From Goleter apudmare HA4340-LM2 (GTDB lineage: Bacteria; Cyanobacteriota; Cyanobacteriia; Cyanobacteriales; Nostocaceae): a stretch of 64,000 nt of DNA. Below are positions 1-10,355 of the stretch, one piece after another. The notes under the pieces were generated by a model. That model had not been told where the DNA came from. It ran no database searches and worked only from the letters and a program-made list of their open reading frames with translations. The stretch's first letter is position 1. Each line of letters begins with the position of its first letter. Location: contig JAHHHF010000082.1 of the NCBI GenBank assembly GCA_019359495.1, forward strand, positions 62,001 through 126,000, read 5' to 3'. The position numbers and the translations under genes are program-made.

Positions 1-82
1 AAATTTTTGTGAAGTTCGTAGTAAGCACCTTAGTACTTAGAAAACAAGGGCTAAAGTCTTTACTGCGAGCTTTAATTGCAAT

Positions 83-3000
83 TTAATGGCTCTCAACTAA
101 ATTAGCTAAATTGTTCCCACTCATGTTAGTAAAATTGCCAATTGTAGAGATAAAGTTATCTTCTAAATAAGGTTTAGTTAAATAAGCATTTGCACCTAAT
201 TCTTGGGCTAGTTGACGATGTTTTTCCGCACTGCGAGAGGTGAGAATAACCACAGGTAAATTTGCTAAATCGGGATTTTGGCGAATATTAGATAAAAGTT
301 CAAATCCATTCATTCGTGGCATTTCTAGATCAGAAATTACGACTTGAATTTCTGGATGTAACTGCAACTGCTCTAGAGCTTCAACACCATTTTGTGCTTG
401 TAATACTTGATAGCCAGATTTTTGCAGAGTCAAAGATAAAGTTTGGCGAAGACTAATAGCATCATCTACTATCAAAACAACTTTTGGTGATTTGTTATTT
501 GGTGAGAGTAACTGATTTAGTTGTGTTGCTTTCGTCTTTATCGCAGTAGATAGAGAGAGTAATTGCATAGATTCAGCATTTGGTAGATTCATGATTTCAA
601 TATTTGCTTGCATTTCACCAGACTCTAACAACAGAGCGGCATCAATCACTAAAATTAGGGTACCATTGGCTAAACTACTACAACCATAGATATATTTTGG
701 GGGAGCAATACTATTCCCCAAAGGTCTGATTACTAGTTCTTGTTCACCGATAATTTGGTCAACTTCTAAACCAAAAATTTCTTGATTTCTACACAGTAAA
801 AGCACAGGATTTCTCATGATTCCTGCATCAGAGATAGTGGCTGGATTTTGTAATGTAGCAGCACCAATAAATGAGCCGTTGTAAGACATTATTTCTGACA
901 GTTGACGAAGAACTATCATACTTTCAGCTTGCTGTGCGTGCCAATGTAAGACTTTTTTACCTTCAAATTCTTTGATTTGTTGGGTAGTAGGAATCAAGAT
1001 TTTTTCGATATTGTCCAACAGCAAGGCATAAACAATACCACCTGCTTGGACTAGCATTAATTTATCTGTAGTCATAGAAAAAGGTATTTTAAGTAAAAAT
1101 TTTGTTCCTTGCTTGGGTGATGATTGGACTGAAATAGAACCGTTGAGTGACTGTAACTGAGAACGGACAATATCTAAGCCCATACCACGTCCAGAAATTT
1201 CACTGACTTTGTGAACAGTGGAAAATCCGGCTGAAAACATCAAATCTAAAAGTTCTGATTCTGTGGGGTGAGAAAAATAGCTTCTAGCCTCATCATTGGC
1301 GGCGATTAGATTAAGTTCAATGGCTTTTTGGCGGATGATATCAAAATTTAACCCTTGACCATCATCACGGACTTCAATAATAGTTTGACTACCTTGGTGA
1401 TAAGCACAAATTTCGATTAAACCTTGTTCTGGTTTACCCAGTTCTCGGCGTACTTGTGGAGTTTCAATACCGTGGTCAAAAGCATTACGTACTAGATGTA
1501 ATAAGGGTTCATAAAGCTTTTCTGCGATCGCTTTGTCTACTAGTACTTCAGTACCAGTTAACTTCAATTCCGCACGTTTAGCATAAATTTTACCCAGCTT
1601 TGTCACCATCTGGGAGAAGCGATTGAGGATATTTCCCAAGGGTAACATTCGTGCTTCTACTAAATTATCTATGATATTCAAAATTAAATTCTGTTTTTTA
1701 TCAGCAATTTGAGTAGCTTGTGTCAGCAGCAATTCTAGGGATTCTGTGGTTTCTTGAAGTTGTAGCGTTTCTTCTACAGCTTCATGCAAAGTCATATGGA
1801 ATTCTGTATAAACATCCATTTCTAAAGCATCAAATTTCACGGCTGCAAAATTTTGTGCTTTGTGTAATCCCATGTGGGGGATTTGCAGTGGTAAATCGCC
1901 TAATTTATTTAAAGTTGCTTGATGTCTAGTGAGTCGCTGCGTTAATTGCTCAATGATTTCTTTGATTTGTTCATCATGTAAAGTCCGCCGTTTTTGATAA
2001 ATTAGCAATTCTCCTGCTAAGTAATTGAGGCGTTGTAGTCCTTCTATATCAACTCTTACGAAAGAATTTTGCCGAGAACTTTTCGTTTGGGAAGGTAGTG
2101 GTTGATCTTCTAGTTGCTGCTTTATTTCTGCTACGGAATCAGTCAGGGCTTCTAAAATTTTTGGGGAAGCCAATGATGACGGATCATTTGCAGCATAATC
2201 GCTTTGATTAGTAGCAACTGCATCTGTAAAGTTTAAATTTGCTTCTTCCCCCCACAGGGTTTCTAGTAAGCTATTGTTATTTTGTGGATGTTGCTCAGAA
2301 ACTATCTCTTTAAATACTAGTAATTCTTGTAACTTAGGATTGTCAATCCAATTTTTCTCTTGGGTGGTAACAGGGGGATTTTTTTTGTAGGCTTTTGCTA
2401 ATTGAATAATTCTATTTTGCAGTTCTTTGATGATCAGGATACCATGATCATCATCTGCATTAGCATAGTAAAATTTTGTAACGGCGAGAATAATTGTTAA
2501 TGTAATACCTTGGCGATAAATACAAAAGCTTTGGCTATCTTCTGGTTCTTGGACAAAATATAGAAAATCTCTTAACCACGTTTCAATATAATTAACTGCT
2601 TGATCACCTCCAGAATCAATCAGTAGAGCTAGACCCAAATCTTGTTTGGGTACTAGCTTCTGGTGATTAAACCAGCCTAAAATGTAGCGAATTACTTTTA
2701 AATAAAACTTGGCTTTGGCGGGTTTTAAAGGTTGATTTCTATTATTACCAGTTGTAGTTAAGAATTTATAAAATCTATTAATATCATCTGTAAGTAATGT
2801 ATTGATAGAATTTTGTGTTAACGAGTGTGAATCATGTCCGACCTCATTTTTATCTACAATTGATAATGCTTTTAACTCCAAGGAAGGCTCACCCCCAGAG
2901 ATGCGATCGCCTGCTAGTACTGCTGTTTTTGCTTGCTGTAAATCACTAAGTGCAACTTCTCCAATTTGTCGCGCTGCATGAGGATTAGCTGTAATTGCAG

Positions 3001-3640
3001 CTAGAATTGTTTGAGCGATCGCACCAAATCCGGGTAAATTTAAAGATTCTGCTAAACCAATAAAGACTTCAGCTTGAGAACTTAATAAATTAATTAATTC
3101 AGTATTATTTATTTGATTACCAAGAGCTTCAGCAATACTTTCTAAACGTTGTTGAACTCCGACTTCAAAAATAGACTGGACTATATCAAATCCCAATTCC
3201 TCAGAAGTAGGAATTTGATGATCAGCACCAAAAGCGTCACCTAGTTTTGCTTGTAATTGTGTAAATACTGAAGTAGCTCGCTGGATAACTTCTTCGCCAT
3301 CAATAGTACTTCCTGTAAGTTCTGCGGTGATTGCTAGCCGTAAGCACTCATAAGCTTGTAGGATGAAAGTTTGTAATTCGTCATCAGTAACTAAATCTGG
3401 ATTATACAGAGCTTTAAAAACATCTTCTAGAGAATGGGCGATCGTGTTAATTATTTCTAATCCCACATTAGCGGCTCCTCCTTTAAGTGTATGAGTTGCT
3501 CGCATTAAATTATGTACTCTAGAAATACTAAAATCTTCTGATAAACTAAATAGTTCTTGCTCGATAGTTTCTAATAATTCAGGGGCTTCAGCGAGGAAAT
3601 AGATGTACCCTTGTTTGCGAATCTCTTCATCTATAATCAT
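83..3640 (-). CDS. pixL: CheA-like hybrid histidine kinase with C-terminal receiver (PixL type)
   Basis: Central kinase of the phototaxis pathway; it should autophosphorylate in response to PixJ and pass phosphate to response regulators. The 1185-residue protein starts with an Hpt domain with the phospho-accepting His50 in THTLKGGAANVG. A long linker and dimerisation helices follow, then an HATPase domain with the N-box HLVRNAFDHGIE, the G1 box RDDGQGLNF and GRGMGLDIV. A CheW-like domain comes next, and a receiver domain from about residue 1053 with probable phospho-Asp 1104 (SDLEMP) and KP near the end. It is the last gene of a five-gene minus-strand operon, 93 bp behind pixJ. The order matches the pixGHIJL clusters known in cyanobacteria. 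The ATG at 3640 is the only reasonable start. The family is certain; the Pix name rests on synteny. Confidence 0.93.
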   Translation of the reverse strand: MIIDEEIRKQGYIYFLAEAPELLETIEQELFSLSEDFSISRVHNLMRATHTLKGGAANVGLEIINTIAHSLEDVFKALYNPDLVTDDELQTFILQAYECLRLAITAELTGSTIDGEEVIQRATSVFTQLQAKLGDAFGADHQIPTSEELGFDIVQSIFEVGVQQRLESIAEALGNQINNTELINLLSSQAEVFIGLAESLNLPGFGAIAQTILAAITANPHAARQIGEVALSDLQQAKTAVLAGDRISGGEPSLELKALSIVDKNEVGHDSHSLTQNSINTLLTDDINRFYKFLTTTGNNRNQPLKPAKAKFYLKVIRYILGWFNHQKLVPKQDLGLALLIDSGGDQAVNYIETWLRDFLYFVQEPEDSQSFCIYRQGITLTIILAVTKFYYANADDDHGILIIKELQNRIIQLAKAYKKNPPVTTQEKNWIDNPKLQELLVFKEIVSEQHPQNNNSLLETLWGEEANLNFTDAVATNQSDYAANDPSSLASPKILEALTDSVAEIKQQLEDQPLPSQTKSSRQNSFVRVDIEGLQRLNYLAGELLIYQKRRTLHDEQIKEIIEQLTQRLTRHQATLNKLGDLPLQIPHMGLHKAQNFAAVKFDALEMDVYTEFHMTLHEAVEETLQLQETTESLELLLTQATQIADKKQNLILNIIDNLVEARMLPLGNILNRFSQMVTKLGKIYAKRAELKLTGTEVLVDKAIAEKLYEPLLHLVRNAFDHGIETPQVRRELGKPEQGLIEICAYHQGSQTIIEVRDDGQGLNFDIIRQKAIELNLIAANDEARSYFSHPTESELLDLMFSAGFSTVHKVSEISGRGMGLDIVRSQLQSLNGSISVQSSPKQGTKFLLKIPFSMTTDKLMLVQAGGIVYALLLDNIEKILIPTTQQIKEFEGKKVLHWHAQQAESMIVLRQLSEIMSYNGSFIGAATLQNPATISDAGIMRNPVLLLCRNQEIFGLEVDQIIGEQELVIRPLGNSIAPPKYIYGCSSLANGTLILVIDAALLLESGEMQANIEIMNLPNAESMQLLSLSTAIKTKATQLNQLLSPNNKSPKVVLIVDDAISLRQTLSLTLQKSGYQVLQAQNGVEALEQLQLHPEIQVVISDLEMPRMNGFELLSNIRQNPDLANLPVVILTSRSAEKHRQLAQELGANAYLTKPYLEDNFISTIGNFTNMSGNNLANLVESH

Positions 3641-3673
3641 ATTATTTACGCATGAGGAATTGTTTAGGAATTA

Positions 3674-3695
3674 GAGACGCAAAATTTTGCGTCTC
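3674..3695. repeat. Perfect 22-bp palindrome between pixJ and pixL
   Basis: Two 11-base arms, GAGACGCAAAA and TTTTGCGTCTC, meet without a loop in the 93-bp pixJ-pixL gap. A related GAGACGCGATTAATCG sequence lies at about 33262. It may be a dispersed extragenic palindrome or an RNA hairpin that adjusts expression of the last operon gene. No T-run follows on the minus strand, so a strong terminator is unlikely. Confidence 0.7.
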
Positions 3696-3733
3696 CATCA
3701 AGTAGTTTCGGTTAATTTGCTCAGTAATTACTA

Positions 3734-6700
3734 TTAGTTGACCTTGAACTTGCTTGCAGTTACTAATAGTTCTTGCGCCATCCCTAATAACTGTTGGAAC
3801 ACTTCACTAATTTCTTGCGATTCACCAACAGTTTTGTGAGAAATTTCGGCGACATCTTGCATGGTTGTGGTGACATTTACAGATTGCACCAATTGTTTTT
3901 GAGTGGCGACGGTAATCTCTTGGATTAACTGACTAATTTCCGCAGTTGCAGTGACAATTGCATTTAAATTTTGCCTAGCATCACCCACCAGATTTGTCCC
4001 TTCTACCACCTGCTGAATCCCTGTTTCCATCGCTACTGCTACTTCCCCAGTTTCCGCTTGAATCTCCTGGACTAATTTTTCGATTTCGATAGTGGCTGCT
4101 GCGGACTGGCGAGACAAAGAACGCACCTCATCTGCAACCACTGCGAACCCTTTACCATATTCACCAGCACGGGTAGCTTCAATGGCGGCGTTTAGCGCCA
4201 GTACGTTTGTCTGGGTAGCAAAATTACTGATCAAATTCACTACTTTGGAGATTTTTTGCGAAGATTCACTGAGACGTTTAATCTTTTTGCTAGTTTGGGC
4301 GACAGTTTCCCGAATCCCTTCAATGGCTTTTACCGTCAGGTTCATCGCCGCATCACCAGATTCAACGGTTTGGTTGGCTTGCTGTACCGCCACTTGTACC
4401 AACTCGGCGTTAGCTACCACAGCTTGTGTGGAGTCAACCATCTGTTGAATTTCACCCAAGGCTGTAGTCACTTCTTGGGACTGTTCTTGGGCTAGATTAG
4501 TTAATCCTGTGAGTGAAGCATTACTACTGCTAGAGGTTTGGGCGACTTGCTGGGCGGCGGCTTGTACCTGGATGACGATTTGTCGGAGTGCTTGCAGGGT
4601 ATTATTGTAAGCATCAGCGATCGTGCCTAGTTCGTCTTCTGTAATTGGCGCACGTACTGTTAAGTCGCCGTTAAGGGCAGGTCTGAGGGTAGTCAACAGT
4701 TGGATTGATCTTTGTTGCAATAACTCGTTAGCGGCTTTTTCTCGTGCTGCTGCTGCGGCTAGCTGGGTTGATTGGGCGTGTAGTTGTTGGACATATTCTG
4801 TTTGTTGTAGTGCTAACCCCAACTGATCGCCAATTCTTGTTAACAAGCTAACTTGTGATTCTTCCCAATCACGAGTGCCGGAATTTTGATAAGCTGCGAG
4901 TAATCCCCACAGTTTTTCCCCAGAAAATACAGGTACAATTACATAAGCTCTGGCTTCAAATTGCTCTAACATGTCAATGTGACATTCAGCAAGACCCAGC
5001 TGATAAATGTCATTGACAACAAAGCTTTCACCCTTGGCATATCGACCGCCTTGAGTTTCTTGTAAGTGGGTATCTTCCCAAACAGTTTTAATATCAGGTC
5101 CTACTAGCTTACTCCAAATATGACTTACTGACTCGGCGATAAATTCACCGCCCCAGTCTGAATTAAAGCGATAAACAGCGACGCGATCGCATCTTAGTAG
5201 TTGCCGAATTTCTTGAGTAGCTGTTTTGAATATTTCTTCTACATCTAAAGATTGGCGTATACGGTTAACTAGTTTAGTAAAAGCTTTTTCTTGTTCAGCT
5301 ATCTGAGCTAGTTTTTCAGATTTTAATTTGACTTGTTCTAGATATTCTATCTGTGATTTCGCTATGCTAAATTGCAAGCCAATCTGAGATAAAAAGTTAA
5401 CTTCCCAGCTTTGCCATTCACGAGTGCTGGAATTTTGATAAGCTGCGAGTAAGCCCCACAATTTTTCCCCAAAAAATATCGGCACAATTATATAAGCTTT
5501 AGCTTCAAACTGCTCTAAAATCTCAATGTGGCAGGGAGCAAGTCCTATTGTATAAATATCATTGACAACAAAATTTTCACCTCTCACATACCGCCCGCCT
5601 TGAGTTTCTTGCAAATAGGTATCATCCAAAACGGTTTTAATATCAGGCCCTACCAATCTTGTCCAACCATGACTAACCGATTCAGCGACAAACTCACCAC
5701 CCCAATCTGGGTTAAAGCGATAAACAGCGACGCGATCGCATCCTAGTGATTGGCGTACTTCTTGAGTAGTGATTTTGAAAACGTTTTCCACATCTACAGA
5801 TTGGCGGATGCGGTTGACTATCTTGCTAAAAGCTTTTTCTTGTTTGGTAATCTGCATTAGTTGCTCAGATTGTATTCGCAACTTTTCTAGATATTCTCCT
5901 TGTGCAATAGCTACACCAAATTGCAAAGCAATCTGAGTTAAAAAGTTAATTTCCCAAGTTTGCCATGTCCGGGAACCAGAATTTTGATAAGCTGCCAATA
6001 AGCCCCATAATTGCTCACCAGAAAATATTGGTGCAATTATATAAGCTTTCATTTCAAACTGTTCTAAAATATCAATATGACATTGAGCATGACCTGCTTG
6101 ATAAATGTCATCCACCGCAAAGGTTTCACCCTTGGCATAACGTCCTCCCTTCGTTTCTTGTAGGTGGGTATCTTCCCAAACCATTTTAAAATCTGAAGTG
6201 ACCATTTTTACCCAATTATTACCTACTGATTCGGCGACAAACTCACCACTCCAGTCAGGTTGAAAACGATAGACACCTACGCGATCGCATTTGAGTAATT
6301 GGCGAATTTCTTGAGTCGTTGTTTGAAAGATTTTATCAATATCTGGTAGTTGTAAAATCTTGCTCACAACTTTGGCTACTGCTTGTTTTGCCAATGTTCC
6401 CTGTTGCAAATCTCTTTGGAATTCAAAGCTGTGCAATCTATAGGCTAATTCTGTTGTAATTTGAGATAAGAGGGTAATTTCTACTTCTTGCCACTGACGG
6501 GATGCAGTACAAGTATTCATCACCAGTAAACCCCAAACTTTATTCTCTATGACAATTGGTAAGCTGAGGCTGGCTCTTACTTGGAATTTTTCTAATAGTT
6601 GCTTTTGATAGGGTGTTAGTTGTGTCTGATTAATATCTGCAATAGCGATTGGTTCTACATAGTCTTGTTTACTATGTGAACCAAAAATAATTCCCGGAAT

Positions 6701-7051
6701 ATTTTCACCTAAAGTAGGTGTCCAACCAAGAGTTTTTGCTTCTGCTAAAACAGTACCAGCAACAGGAGAGGTAAATCGATAGATCAATACGCGATCGCCA
6801 TCAATTTGATTTCTCACTTGTGTGACAGTAACTTTCAATAGTGTATCGATATCGGAGGCTTGACGCATCTGATTAACGATACCTTGCAACTGCTGTCGCC
6901 AAGTTTTAAATTCTTGAGCGATCGCATTTAATGTAGATAACTCATCTCTGGGGATACTGGCGACATTAATACTGCCATTCTGGTTTTCTAAATGTTCTCC
7001 ATCAGCAATCAGATGCCCATTTTCTTGGCTATTTTCATATATATTTGACAT
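3734..7051 (-). CDS. pixJ: Cyanobacteriochrome methyl-accepting photoreceptor (PixJ type, four GAF domains)
   Basis: Light-sensing chemoreceptor of 1105 residues. Four GAF domains lie at about 65-205, 235-390, 415-570 and 598-755, then a HAMP-like segment (about 785-845) and an MCP signalling domain whose hairpin tip reads [23 protein letters not shown]2, GAF3 and GAF4 each carry the bilin-linking Cys-His pair (C324-H325, C507-H508, C690-H691); GAF1 does not. GAF2 and GAF4 also have the Trp-x-Asp motif typical of red/green cyanobacteriochromes (W292/D294, W658/D660). GAF3 has Leu475 in place of that Trp. No transmembrane segment or signal peptide is visible, so it is probably soluble or held in arrays. 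It is most like the AnPixJ family of Nostoc and sits between pixI and pixL. Confidence 0.95.
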   Translation of the reverse strand: MSNIYENSQENGHLIADGEHLENQNGSINVASIPRDELSTLNAIAQEFKTWRQQLQGIVNQMRQASDIDTLLKVTVTQVRNQIDGDRVLIYRFTSPVAGTVLAEAKTLGWTPTLGENIPGIIFGSHSKQDYVEPIAIADINQTQLTPYQKQLLEKFQVRASLSLPIVIENKVWGLLVMNTCTASRQWQEVEITLLSQITTELAYRLHSFEFQRDLQQGTLAKQAVAKVVSKILQLPDIDKIFQTTTQEIRQLLKCDRVGVYRFQPDWSGEFVAESVGNNWVKMVTSDFKMVWEDTHLQETKGGRYAKGETFAVDDIYQAGHAQCHIDILEQFEMKAYIIAPIFSGEQLWGLLAAYQNSGSRTWQTWEINFLTQIALQFGVAIAQGEYLEKLRIQSEQLMQITKQEKAFSKIVNRIRQSVDVENVFKITTQEVRQSLGCDRVAVYRFNPDWGGEFVAESVSHGWTRLVGPDIKTVLDDTYLQETQGGRYVRGENFVVNDIYTIGLAPCHIEILEQFEAKAYIIVPIFFGEKLWGLLAAYQNSSTREWQSWEVNFLSQIGLQFSIAKSQIEYLEQVKLKSEKLAQIAEQEKAFTKLVNRIRQSLDVEEIFKTATQEIRQLLRCDRVAVYRFNSDWGGEFIAESVSHIWSKLVGPDIKTVWEDTHLQETQGGRYAKGESFVVNDIYQLGLAECHIDMLEQFEARAYVIVPVFSGEKLWGLLAAYQNSGTRDWEESQVSLLTRIGDQLGLALQQTEYVQQLHAQSTQLAAAAAREKAANELLQQRSIQLLTTLRPALNGDLTVRAPITEDELGTIADAYNNTLQALRQIVIQVQAAAQQVAQTSSSSNASLTGLTNLAQEQSQEVTTALGEIQQMVDSTQAVVANAELVQVAVQQANQTVESGDAAMNLTVKAIEGIRETVAQTSKKIKRLSESSQKISKVVNLISNFATQTNVLALNAAIEATRAGEYGKGFAVVADEVRSLSRQSAAATIEIEKLVQEIQAETGEVAVAMETGIQQVVEGTNLVGDARQNLNAIVTATAEISQLIQEITVATQKQLVQSVNVTTTMQDVAEISHKTVGESQEISEVFQQLLGMAQELLVTASKFKVN

Positions 7052-7199
7052 TTTGTGAACCTCAAACTTTGTTGTTAGTAATAATTGTGAATATCTAGCT
7101 GGAAAACTAGAGCAAAGAAAATCGGTTACTAGGAAATAAATATTTTCATGCCCTTACTGTGGGCTATTTCACTGTGGGAGAATGATATTGGCACAATTA

Positions 7200-7682
7200 T
7201 CAATTGTGAATTTCCCACAGAGGAGCTTGCATAATCGCCATAGCATCCAAATTGAACATGATCTCTTCAGCAGCATGAATAAAGTATCCCTGCAAAAAAG
7301 GCGTCATAGCTGGATAGAATAATTCCGTTGATGGGGCTTTTATTTCCTTGTTATCCAGCCACTCAATATCAATTAATTGCCGCACTAATAGCCCTAAATA
7401 TTTCCCATTAATTTCCAGGATAACCCCCATAATTTTGGCAAGAGAATCTGAGGCTTGTAGCAGAGGAGGGTAACCTAGCATGGACTCTAAATCAACTAGC
7501 CACAGCATTTCACCACGCCAGTTATAGATACCCAAAACACAATTAGGCATCTGAGGAACACCACATATTTCTGTTAGGGATATTTGTAAAACTTCTGTGA
7601 TGTGCTGTAAGGCAATGACGGCTGTATCATTAAGTCCCAAATTAAAACTTAAAAATTTTTGCTTAGTCTCCAGAATTTCCAA
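7200..7682 (-). CDS. pixI: CheW-like coupling protein (PixI type)
   Basis: Single CheW domain of 160 residues that would link the PixJ receptor to the PixL kinase. Recognisable blocks are ITEVLQISLTEICGVPQMPN, then GIYNWRGEMLWLVDL, then the later strand IMGVILEINGKYLGLLVRQL, all standard for the fold. There is no kinase or receiver part. It lies third in the operon, 55 bp downstream of pixH and 148 bp upstream of pixJ. Function is inferred from the family and gene order. Confidence 0.9.
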   Translation of the reverse strand: MEILETKQKFLSFNLGLNDTAVIALQHITEVLQISLTEICGVPQMPNCVLGIYNWRGEMLWLVDLESMLGYPPLLQASDSLAKIMGVILEINGKYLGLLVRQLIDIEWLDNKEIKAPSTELFYPAMTPFLQGYFIHAAEEIMFNLDAMAIMQAPLWEIHN

Positions 7683-7737
7683 GTTTATTATTCCTTGTCA
7701 TTGATTATTTTTTTAACTATCAAGCGAGATTAAATCT

Positions 7738-8103
7738 CTATTTACTAATCAAACGTCTCAAAGTTACTACTAATTCTTCTTTATTGATTGGTTTGGAGAG
7801 ATAAGCTTCCGCACCTAACATGTTTCCCCAAATTTTGTCAACATCACTATGTTTTGTTGAGCAAAAAACTACGGGAATTTTGCTGGTATTAGGATTATTT
7901 TTAAGTTCTCTACAAATTTCAAAGCCACTTTTACCAGGTAAAATTACGTCAAGAAAAATTACATCAGGCTTAGTTATGTCGATTTTGTCTTGAGCTTCTT
8001 CACTACTTGTGGCACTAATTACAGAATAACCTGCCTGTTTCAAATAACTACTGATAATTTCCATATCAGCCAGTCCATCTTCAACAACTAAAACAGTACT
8101 CAT
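7738..8103 (-). CDS. pixH: CheY-like single-domain response regulator (PixH type)
   Basis: A stand-alone receiver domain of 121 residues. It shows the acidic pocket near the N-terminus (VVEDGLADME), the phospho-acceptor Asp in VIFLDVILPGKSGFE, the conserved Thr/Ser region PVVFCSTKHSD and the Lys-Pro of YLSKPINKEEL. It should accept phosphate from PixL and affect the motility machinery (type IV pili in relatives). It is second in the operon after the PatA-like pixG; a 15-bp-stem hairpin lies in the gap between them. Confidence 0.9.
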   Translation of the reverse strand: MSTVLVVEDGLADMEIISSYLKQAGYSVISATSSEEAQDKIDITKPDVIFLDVILPGKSGFEICRELKNNPNTSKIPVVFCSTKHSDVDKIWGNMLGAEAYLSKPINKEELVVTLRRLISK

Positions 8104-8319
8104 GACAGTTACCTATTAAATTTCAGTGAAATGTAACCAAATATCAACTGTTTTCAGCATTTAGTCAATACAACTTTTGCTGTGTTTTAATTTTGATTCA
8201 TTATTCATATAATCACCTCGTCAGAAGTACGTAGAAATACATTTATACATACTTTTTATCAGTGGTTTATTTTTGAGATAACCGATAATCTAAAAATCTT
8301 CAACTAGTTATGATCAATC

Positions 8320-8352
8320 AGAACCCAGACTTCTAAAAGAAGTCTGGGTTCT
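8320..8352 (-). terminator. Perfect 15-bp hairpin between pixG and pixH
   Basis: AGAACCCAGACTTCT at 8320-8334 pairs with AGAAGTCTGGGTTCT at 8338-8352 over a 3-base AAA loop, just after the pixG stop codon. No clear T-run follows, so it may attenuate, or act as a processing or stabilising structure, rather than fully terminate. A similar hairpin at 10100-10128 suggests a dispersed family. Confidence 0.55.
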
Positions 8353-8390
8353 GCAAAGTTTATTGAGCATAAATTAAATCAGAATCTTCA

Positions 8391-9611
8391 TCAATGACAA
8401 ACCTCTAAATTAGATACACGATTAGGTATGCTGGGGGATACATTCTTGAGTTTAGGTGGAGTTTGTAAATACTTTCGCACTATACTCATGACTCGATCAG
8501 CTACTACAGGTTTAGCTAGAAAATCTGTAGAACCAACTACCTTAGCGCGAACTCTATCTAACAGTCCATCGTTACCAGTTAAGATAATAACTGGTGTGTT
8601 AGCAAAGCTGGAAATTCGTCGCAGTTGAGTGCAGATTTCATAACCACTAGCCACTGGCATAATTAGATCTAAAAAGATCAAGTCTGGTTTTTCTTGAATG
8701 AGAGTTGGTAGCGCTTGTACAGCATCTTGAATTTTGATAAATCTCATGCCATTGCTAGTGATAATTTCTTCTAGAATTTGACAAACTTGGGAGCTATCAT
8801 CTACGCAAGCGATCAAGGGAGTCTTGGGTTTATTTGGTTGGATATTAGTAGAGTTGCTTGTGACTTCATTGATTACCAATGGTAAGTCAGGTACTTCTAC
8901 CAATTCAATAATTCCTTTGAGGACATAAGGAAGTAACGAACGAGAAACTGGGAGTACACTCTGCTTCATTTTTACGGCTAAATCTCGCAGGGTATATTTG
9001 CCGTTGATGAGGTTGACAAAGTTATTGTAAACAGATGGACTTACTAACTGTTGCAGTTGTTCTGCTTTTCTAATGACTGGTGCTAAGTCAGGAGAAAAAT
9101 TTGCTAAACCAGCTTCTAACCAAATCTTCCATGAGTCTTGCATCTGCTTGAGAGAAAGGTCTGCGCTGGTAAAACTCATGGGAGTATTGAGGATAACTTC
9201 TTGGTTGCGATCGCAAGTTACAGGGGTAAAATCTGCTTCATAAGCTAGGTCAAAAAACAGTTCTGCTATGGTGCTTTCGACAATAGCATGAATTTGTTCC
9301 CGTTGAATTTTCTGTCTTTTATGTAAGATTTCTAAAAGCCGATAGTCCCAGTAATCAATAGATACGTCTTCTGGACGAAACCGCAGCTTATCTAAATCAA
9401 TCTGGGGGCAATTTTGAGCTATCTGTCTACGCCAGCGCCGGAATGGATGTTTCCCGCCTGTCGCCCAAACTATCCGGCCTAGGCGATAATAGAAAGTCCA
9501 TTGTTGTCCCTTAGAGCTTTTAATTTTTAACTGACCATTATATTGTAATTGATTACAAATTTTAAATTCATTCAGTAAATTATTTGATACTGTTACTTCT
9601 TGGTGGGTCAT
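8391..9611 (-). CDS. pixG: PatA-family response regulator (PixG type)
   Basis: A 406-residue regulator with an N-terminal PATAN/DUF4388 domain (from about residue 10; blocks QYNGQLKIKSSKGQQWTFYY and LGRIVWATGGKHPFRRWRRQ), a middle helical region and a C-terminal receiver (about 265-390). The receiver has the acidic pair in IACVDDSSQ, the phospho-Asp in LIFLDLIMP and the Lys-Pro in FLAKPV. PatA relatives control heterocyst pattern or phototaxis; the neighbours here point to phototaxis. It is the first gene of the operon, so the promoter should lie in the 745-bp gap upstream. A Pix/Ptx role is strongly suggested but not proven by sequence. Confidence 0.9.
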   Translation of the reverse strand: MTHQEVTVSNNLLNEFKICNQLQYNGQLKIKSSKGQQWTFYYRLGRIVWATGGKHPFRRWRRQIAQNCPQIDLDKLRFRPEDVSIDYWDYRLLEILHKRQKIQREQIHAIVESTIAELFFDLAYEADFTPVTCDRNQEVILNTPMSFTSADLSLKQMQDSWKIWLEAGLANFSPDLAPVIRKAEQLQQLVSPSVYNNFVNLINGKYTLRDLAVKMKQSVLPVSRSLLPYVLKGIIELVEVPDLPLVINEVTSNSTNIQPNKPKTPLIACVDDSSQVCQILEEIITSNGMRFIKIQDAVQALPTLIQEKPDLIFLDLIMPVASGYEICTQLRRISSFANTPVIILTGNDGLLDRVRAKVVGSTDFLAKPVVADRVMSIVRKYLQTPPKLKNVSPSIPNRVSNLEVCH

Positions 9612-10355
9612 ACTTTAATTCCTTTTGTTAACAGGTAAGCTCTTTGTGAACCCACAATAAACAGTAATTAGCAAGTATCTCAATGTTTGCAACTGGGATT
9701 TAGCAAATCAATTTGAATTTCTGCCTCTTGTTCTGGGTAATTGTGAGCTAGTAATACTAAGTAAAGACTGAGAAGAACAGATGATATAGGAGGGTAGAAG
9801 TATTGCTACTCAAGGAATATTTTCATCAATTTCCGTTAGCAAACTTTCAGCCTTGACCAATATTTAAAAGCTTAATTGAGATTTATATTATGCAAGATTC
9901 AAATGTGTTGATTTTATTCATGTAATATTTTAAGCATTTTTTATCCGGTTATTAATCAGTGAAAATCCTGATTTTCTATCTCAAAAATGATTTATCTTTC
10001 CTTTATTTTTTATTGATATTGTTCAATTTGATTGAGATGCTTGTTTTTGATACATTTGTTTACAAAATTATCAAGATGTTTTTTAGCTTATTCTTAAAAA
10101 ACCCCGACTTCCTAAAGAGGCCGGGGTTCTAAAGCCCTGAATGCCCTCACTCGTGAGGATGGGGAATCACATAAAAATGCTCTAGATAGTTGCTGATGAT
10201 TAATTTATTAGTCATCAAATCTATTGTTAAAAAATGTGTCACAACTGAATTTTCCCGATGTTGAAAAATTGTCAGGAACTATCAATTAGACGTAGTATGT
10301 GCAGCGCGATCGCACTACGCATCTGACTTGTCTCACAAGTGGGGCGTGATGGTGC
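9612..10355. other. 744-bp gene-free region upstream of the pix operon
   Basis: No credible coding frame on either strand. It is AT-rich and holds two hairpins: one at 10100-10128 and a CCTCAC-TC-GTGAGG palindrome at 10145-10158. It must hold the promoter for the minus-strand pix operon. No regulator-binding site could be named with confidence. Confidence 0.6.
10100..10128. repeat. Hairpin related to the pixG-pixH hairpin
   Basis: AACCCCG at 10100-10106 pairs with CGGGGTT at 10122-10128. The flanking text (AACCCCGACTTCCT ... GGGGTTCT) resembles the perfect hairpin at 8320-8352, with several mismatches. Such ACCC(C/A)GACTTCT hairpins look like a small dispersed palindrome family. Here it may also end transcription from murQ. 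Confidence 0.5.

Noticed and set aside
10145-10158. CCTCAC-TC-GTGAGG palindrome as a regulator-binding site for the pix operon
   Set aside because: No known cyanobacterial regulator matches and it lies more than 500 bp upstream of pixG; left as part of the intergenic description.
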